Positions 46,030 to 64,000 of a stretch of DNA of 64,000 bases are shown one piece after another. Every line of letters starts with the position of its first letter. The stretch's first letter is position 1. Origin of the DNA: Lamellibrachia satsuma (Eukaryota; Annelida; Polychaeta; Sabellida; Siboglinidae); the NCBI GenBank assembly GCA_033239005.1, contig BSQZ01000054.1, positions 765,931 to 829,930 of the forward strand. Direction: 5' to 3'. The notes under the pieces are model-generated. The model did not search any database. It saw only the letters and a list, made by a program, of their open reading frames with translations, and had not been told where the DNA came from. The translations under genes were made by a program, and so were the position numbers.

Positions 46030-47690
46030 TAGTAGATTTAACAAGATTGCCATCCAAAACTCTAAGTTTCAGGTGACAAATGGAAAAGAAGCCATTGGCT
46101 TATCGAGAGTCCAAAAATGTGTTCATCTACATAAAACCCACCCTTATGAGATATCTGTAAAAAAAAATTTTATATTCACACTACTAGCATTAACAATCAT
46201 TTGACAGTTTGTTCTCACGTCCAACCTACACTGTTCCTTAACTAACGCTGCTTTGTGTCCTGGTTCTACTGCCTTCTTTAAGTTTGAAAAACATTGCTAT
46301 CAATATCCTCATAACCATTAAATAATTTTAAAACTTCTATTTGGTCTCCTCTTAGTCTCCTGGTCTCTAGTGTTCTCAAACCACATGCTATTAAGTGGCC
46401 ATCATGACTAAAGTTTCTCAATTCTGGAATAATTTTAGTTGCTCTTCGTTGTGTTCTTTCTAGCTTATCTATGTCCTTCTTACAATGTGGCCTCCATGCT
46501 TGTATGCAATCCAAATGAGGCCTAACTATTGCTTTGTACAGGGGTACATTTAGATGTTTCTCCATATATGTGATAGTTCTCCAAATTAGACCTAGAATTT
46601 GATTATATTGAGAAGCAGCAATCCCACATTGCTCTGAAATTTTCATGTCAACATTAAAATTAATATTACTCCCAAGTCCTTTCCTTTTGTGAGTCTACCT
46701 AATATAGCATCCCCCATTTTACATGTTTCGTCCATGTTTCCGTGTCCTGTGTGTGTGTGTGTGTGTGTGAGTATGTGTGTGGGTGGGTGGGTGGGTGGGT
46801 GGGTGGGTGGGTGGGTGGGTGGGTGGGTGGGTGTGTGGTGTGTGTGTGTGTGTGCATTTATACTTCCCAAAATTTAATGACATTTGTCATTTATCAGACC
46901 ATTTCACCAATTTGTCTAGATTATCCTGTAAATTTTTTTTATCTGAATCACTTTTAACCTTTCTGAATACTTTAATGGCATCAGCAAATTTCAGTACTTT
47001 GCCAGATATATCATCTTCCAAATCATTTACATATGTATTAAAAATAGTATAGGTCCTAATACTGATCCCATTTAAAACAGATTTCCAGTGTGAAATCTCT
47101 CCATCTACTATTACTCTCTGTCTTCTGTGTGTAAACTTCTTTTCTCTCTAGTTGATTACATCATTACCTATTCCATGGGCTTTTAATTTAAGTAACAATC
47201 TTTGATGTGACACTTTACTGAAAGCTTTCTGAAAATCTAAGTAGACAACATCCACTGGTGACCCACCTTGTAATTTCTTCCAAAAAAAAGAGATTGGTTG
47301 CCTTGCTTTTAGGAACCCAGAATTATTTATTAGTTTATGTTTACAAGGAATTCCACCATGGGGTCTTTAAAGGGTCTAATTAACGTTTCTAATAATTTGC
47401 ATACAACTGATGTTATACCATCAGTGGGGGTATGTATAAATGCTATATATAACAGATAAACCAATTCAATATTGTAATGATCTGCAATTTTCTGACTTGT
47501 TCCTCGATCCATTCTAGTGACAAGTTAAACACTTTTGCAAGTGGTGTACTAATTTGCTGTACAATTTCTTTAAGCAGTTTTGGTGGTATCCTATCAACTC
47601 AATGTGATTTATTATCTTTCATTTTCTTAATTTTCTTTGCTATCATTTTTTCAAATAACTACCCAAAATTATCTGATTTACCTCCCTAGA
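46030..47690 (-). mobile_element. CR1-like LINE copy C
   Basis: Antisense copy of the same family as 11268. The 3' tail (GATTTAACAAGATTGCCATCC on +) is at the left. C-terminal domain at 46278-46646 (EQCGIAASQYNQILGL, RATKIIPELRNFS), RT pieces farther right (FQKAFSKV near 47225, PPKLLKEIVQQIS near 47590). Many stops. A GTGTG/GGGTG microsatellite has grown inside it at 46748-46852. Confidence 0.85.
46748..46852. repeat. (GT)n and (GGGT)n tract inside LINE copy C
   Basis: About 13 consecutive GGGT units at 46781-46832 flanked by GT runs. The + strand could fold into G-quadruplexes. Confidence 0.95.
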
Positions 47691-48079
47691 ATTTAGTAAC
47701 TGGAACTGGAAGTGAGCTGATATTTTCTGCGGTAAAAATTTAAATTAACTTTCCACTAGTATATATGTAAAACAGTACTATCAGTAATATCATAGATAAC
47801 ATTATTATATCATATTTTGTTTTAAAACAATCAAAGTAGGCATGTCAACGTATAACCATGAAATATACAAAAAGTTAATAAAATCGCAGCATTAAGATAT
47901 AAGATATAATATCATAAAATATTAATAAAAACATATATAATAATATCATAAAATATTTAAAACAAAAATGTTTTATCTGTAATTTGCTTGTCATAATGGA
48001 TACCTCCACACAACAGACAATGACTATGGTTTCAAGCGAACTTCCCACACAGTGTTGCCTAACTGTAGCAGACATCTAT
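47691..48079. other. Upstream of gene 2, nothing recognised
   Basis: AT-rich. No TATA or initiator element can be assigned with confidence. Confidence 0.4.
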
Positions 48080-48656
48080 TTGGTTTCGACTGTATGTGTT
48101 TCAGTTTCGACTGTATGTATTTCAGTTTCGACTGTATATGTTTCAGTTTCGACTGTATGTGTTTCAGTTCGACTGTATGTGTTTCAGTTTCGACTGTATG
48201 TGTTTCAGTTTCGACTGTATGAGTTTCAGTTTCGACTGTATGTGTTTCAGTTTCGACTGTATGTGTTTCAGTTTCGACTGTATGTGTTTCAGTTTCGACT
48301 GTATGTGTTTCAGTTTCCACTGTATGTGTTTCAGTTTCGACTGTATGTGTTTCAGTTTCCACTGTATGTGTTTCAGTTTCCACTGTATGTGTTTCAGTTT
48401 CCACTGTATGTGTTTCCGTTTCCAGTGTATGTGTTTCAGTTTCCACGGTATGTGTTTCAGTTTGCACTGTATGTGTTTCAGTTTGCACTGTATGTGTTTC
48501 AGTTTCCACTGTATGTGTTTTAGTTTCCACTGTATGTGTTTCAGTTTGCACTGTATGTGTTTCAGTTTCCACTGTATGTGTTTCAGTTTCCACTGTATGT
48601 GTTTCAGTTTCCACTGTATGTGTTTCAGTTTCCACTGTATGTGTTTCAGTTACCAT
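48080..48656 (+). repeat. 21-bp minisatellite, about 27 copies
   Basis: Each unit carries GTTTCAG followed by TTTCGACTGTAT or TTTCCACTGTAT. Because 21 is a multiple of three, long frames stay open on both strands (TETHTVE repeats on -, VFQFRLY on +). This is a repeat artefact, not a gene. The array ends about 20 bp before the acceptor of the first gene 2 coding exon. Confidence 0.95.
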
Positions 48657-48683
48657 GGTATTTGTTTCTGTTTTCAGATTGAT

Positions 48684-63446
<14,763 letters not shown>

Positions 63447-63925
63447 GTGAGTGTTGACTCTTTAGTGTGGCTACGTTGAATTCACTGTCTGCTGTGTGAT
63501 GTTCTTTGCCGTTAACTACAATATGTGTACCACGTTCTGTCTGAAACAATTAATGTATGTTTAATTAGCCACCTGCAATGAATACTATGCTAAATGAATA
63601 TAACTTTCTGTAAAGTAAAATGTGCATACGTGTTTTCCTGCCACGTGACGTGTTCTTTCTATGGAAATGTAAAGTACAACACAAGTGGATTAAGGCGGGC
63701 GATATACGCAGTGTATCTTTCAGTGTTACATTAAATGACCGTGTTTCTTATTGGGTAATTAATTGCACATGGTTTCAGTATATTAATTGCGATATCATAT
63801 TGTACATTTTAGCGACAGGGTACTTTAGTTGTTCACAAGATATTTTTATTGTTATACTGTCCGGCAAGAATCTTGTTTGTTGCACGTAACTGTTGTGTTA
63901 TTAATGGCGCAATGTTCATAACACA

Positions 63926-63990
63926 CATACATGCGCATGCATGCACGCACGCATGCACGCACGCCCGCACGCATGCACGCACGCACACAC
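63926..63990. repeat. (CACG/CATG)n microsatellite at window end
   Basis: Tetranucleotide run GCACGCAC with ATGC variants. The rest of 63447-64000 is intron without recognised features. Confidence 0.93.
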
Positions 63991-64000
63991 ACTGTTGGAA

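Overview
This is AT-rich animal nuclear DNA: intron-bearing genes with GT-AG (and one GC-AG) splice sites, many microsatellites and dense transposable elements. The repeat content (BEL/Pao LTR element, CR1/L2-like LINEs, hAT- and pogo-like DNA transposons, a tRNA-derived SINE) and the PARP14-type genes fit a marine invertebrate, perhaps a lophotrochozoan. The sequence alone does not settle the phylum.

Two host genes are visible, both on the + strand. Gene 1 (135-8873) is the 3' part of a PARP14-like mono-ADP-ribosyltransferase: macrodomain, linker, KH-like region, WWE domain and catalytic domain, in nine exons ending at a stop codon. Gene 2 (48684-63446 and beyond) is the 5' part of a second PARP14/PARP10-type gene: a short start exon and six exons, all in phase 1, that build a tandem array of RRM-like modules. 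It runs off the right edge. The two look like neighbours in a cluster of this innate-immunity-type family, in the same orientation and pushed about 40 kb apart by mobile elements.

Between them, from left to right: a 47-bp minisatellite and a short inverted-repeat element (9.0-9.7 kb); a twin-primed, internally deleted CR1-like LINE (11.27-13.5 kb); a second 5'-truncated LINE of the same family (15.3-16.7 kb); a dead BEL/Pao retrotransposon with two about 634-bp LTRs (16.79-22.97 kb); and a 7.1-7.7 kb unit present three times in direct tandem (23.0-45.3 kb). That unit carries a LINE 3' end, hAT and pogo ends, a pogo transposase C-terminus and, in copies 1 and 2, an array of five 22-bp palindromes. 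The third copy lacks the hAT MITE (empty site) and has lost or never had a 2-kb block, and a 3.5-kb LINE is inserted in it. Another CR1-like LINE lies at 46.0-47.7 kb.

Gene 2 introns hold a 21-bp minisatellite, an inverted-repeat structure, a 3.3-kb array of a 30/31-bp minisatellite, an antisense near-full-length LINE and two antisense CR1-like copies. A recurring feature of both PARP genes is local tandem duplication that copies a splice donor together with the exon end (1181-1255, 58258-58345, 60475-60790). No RNA genes, CRISPR arrays or bacterial-type features were seen.
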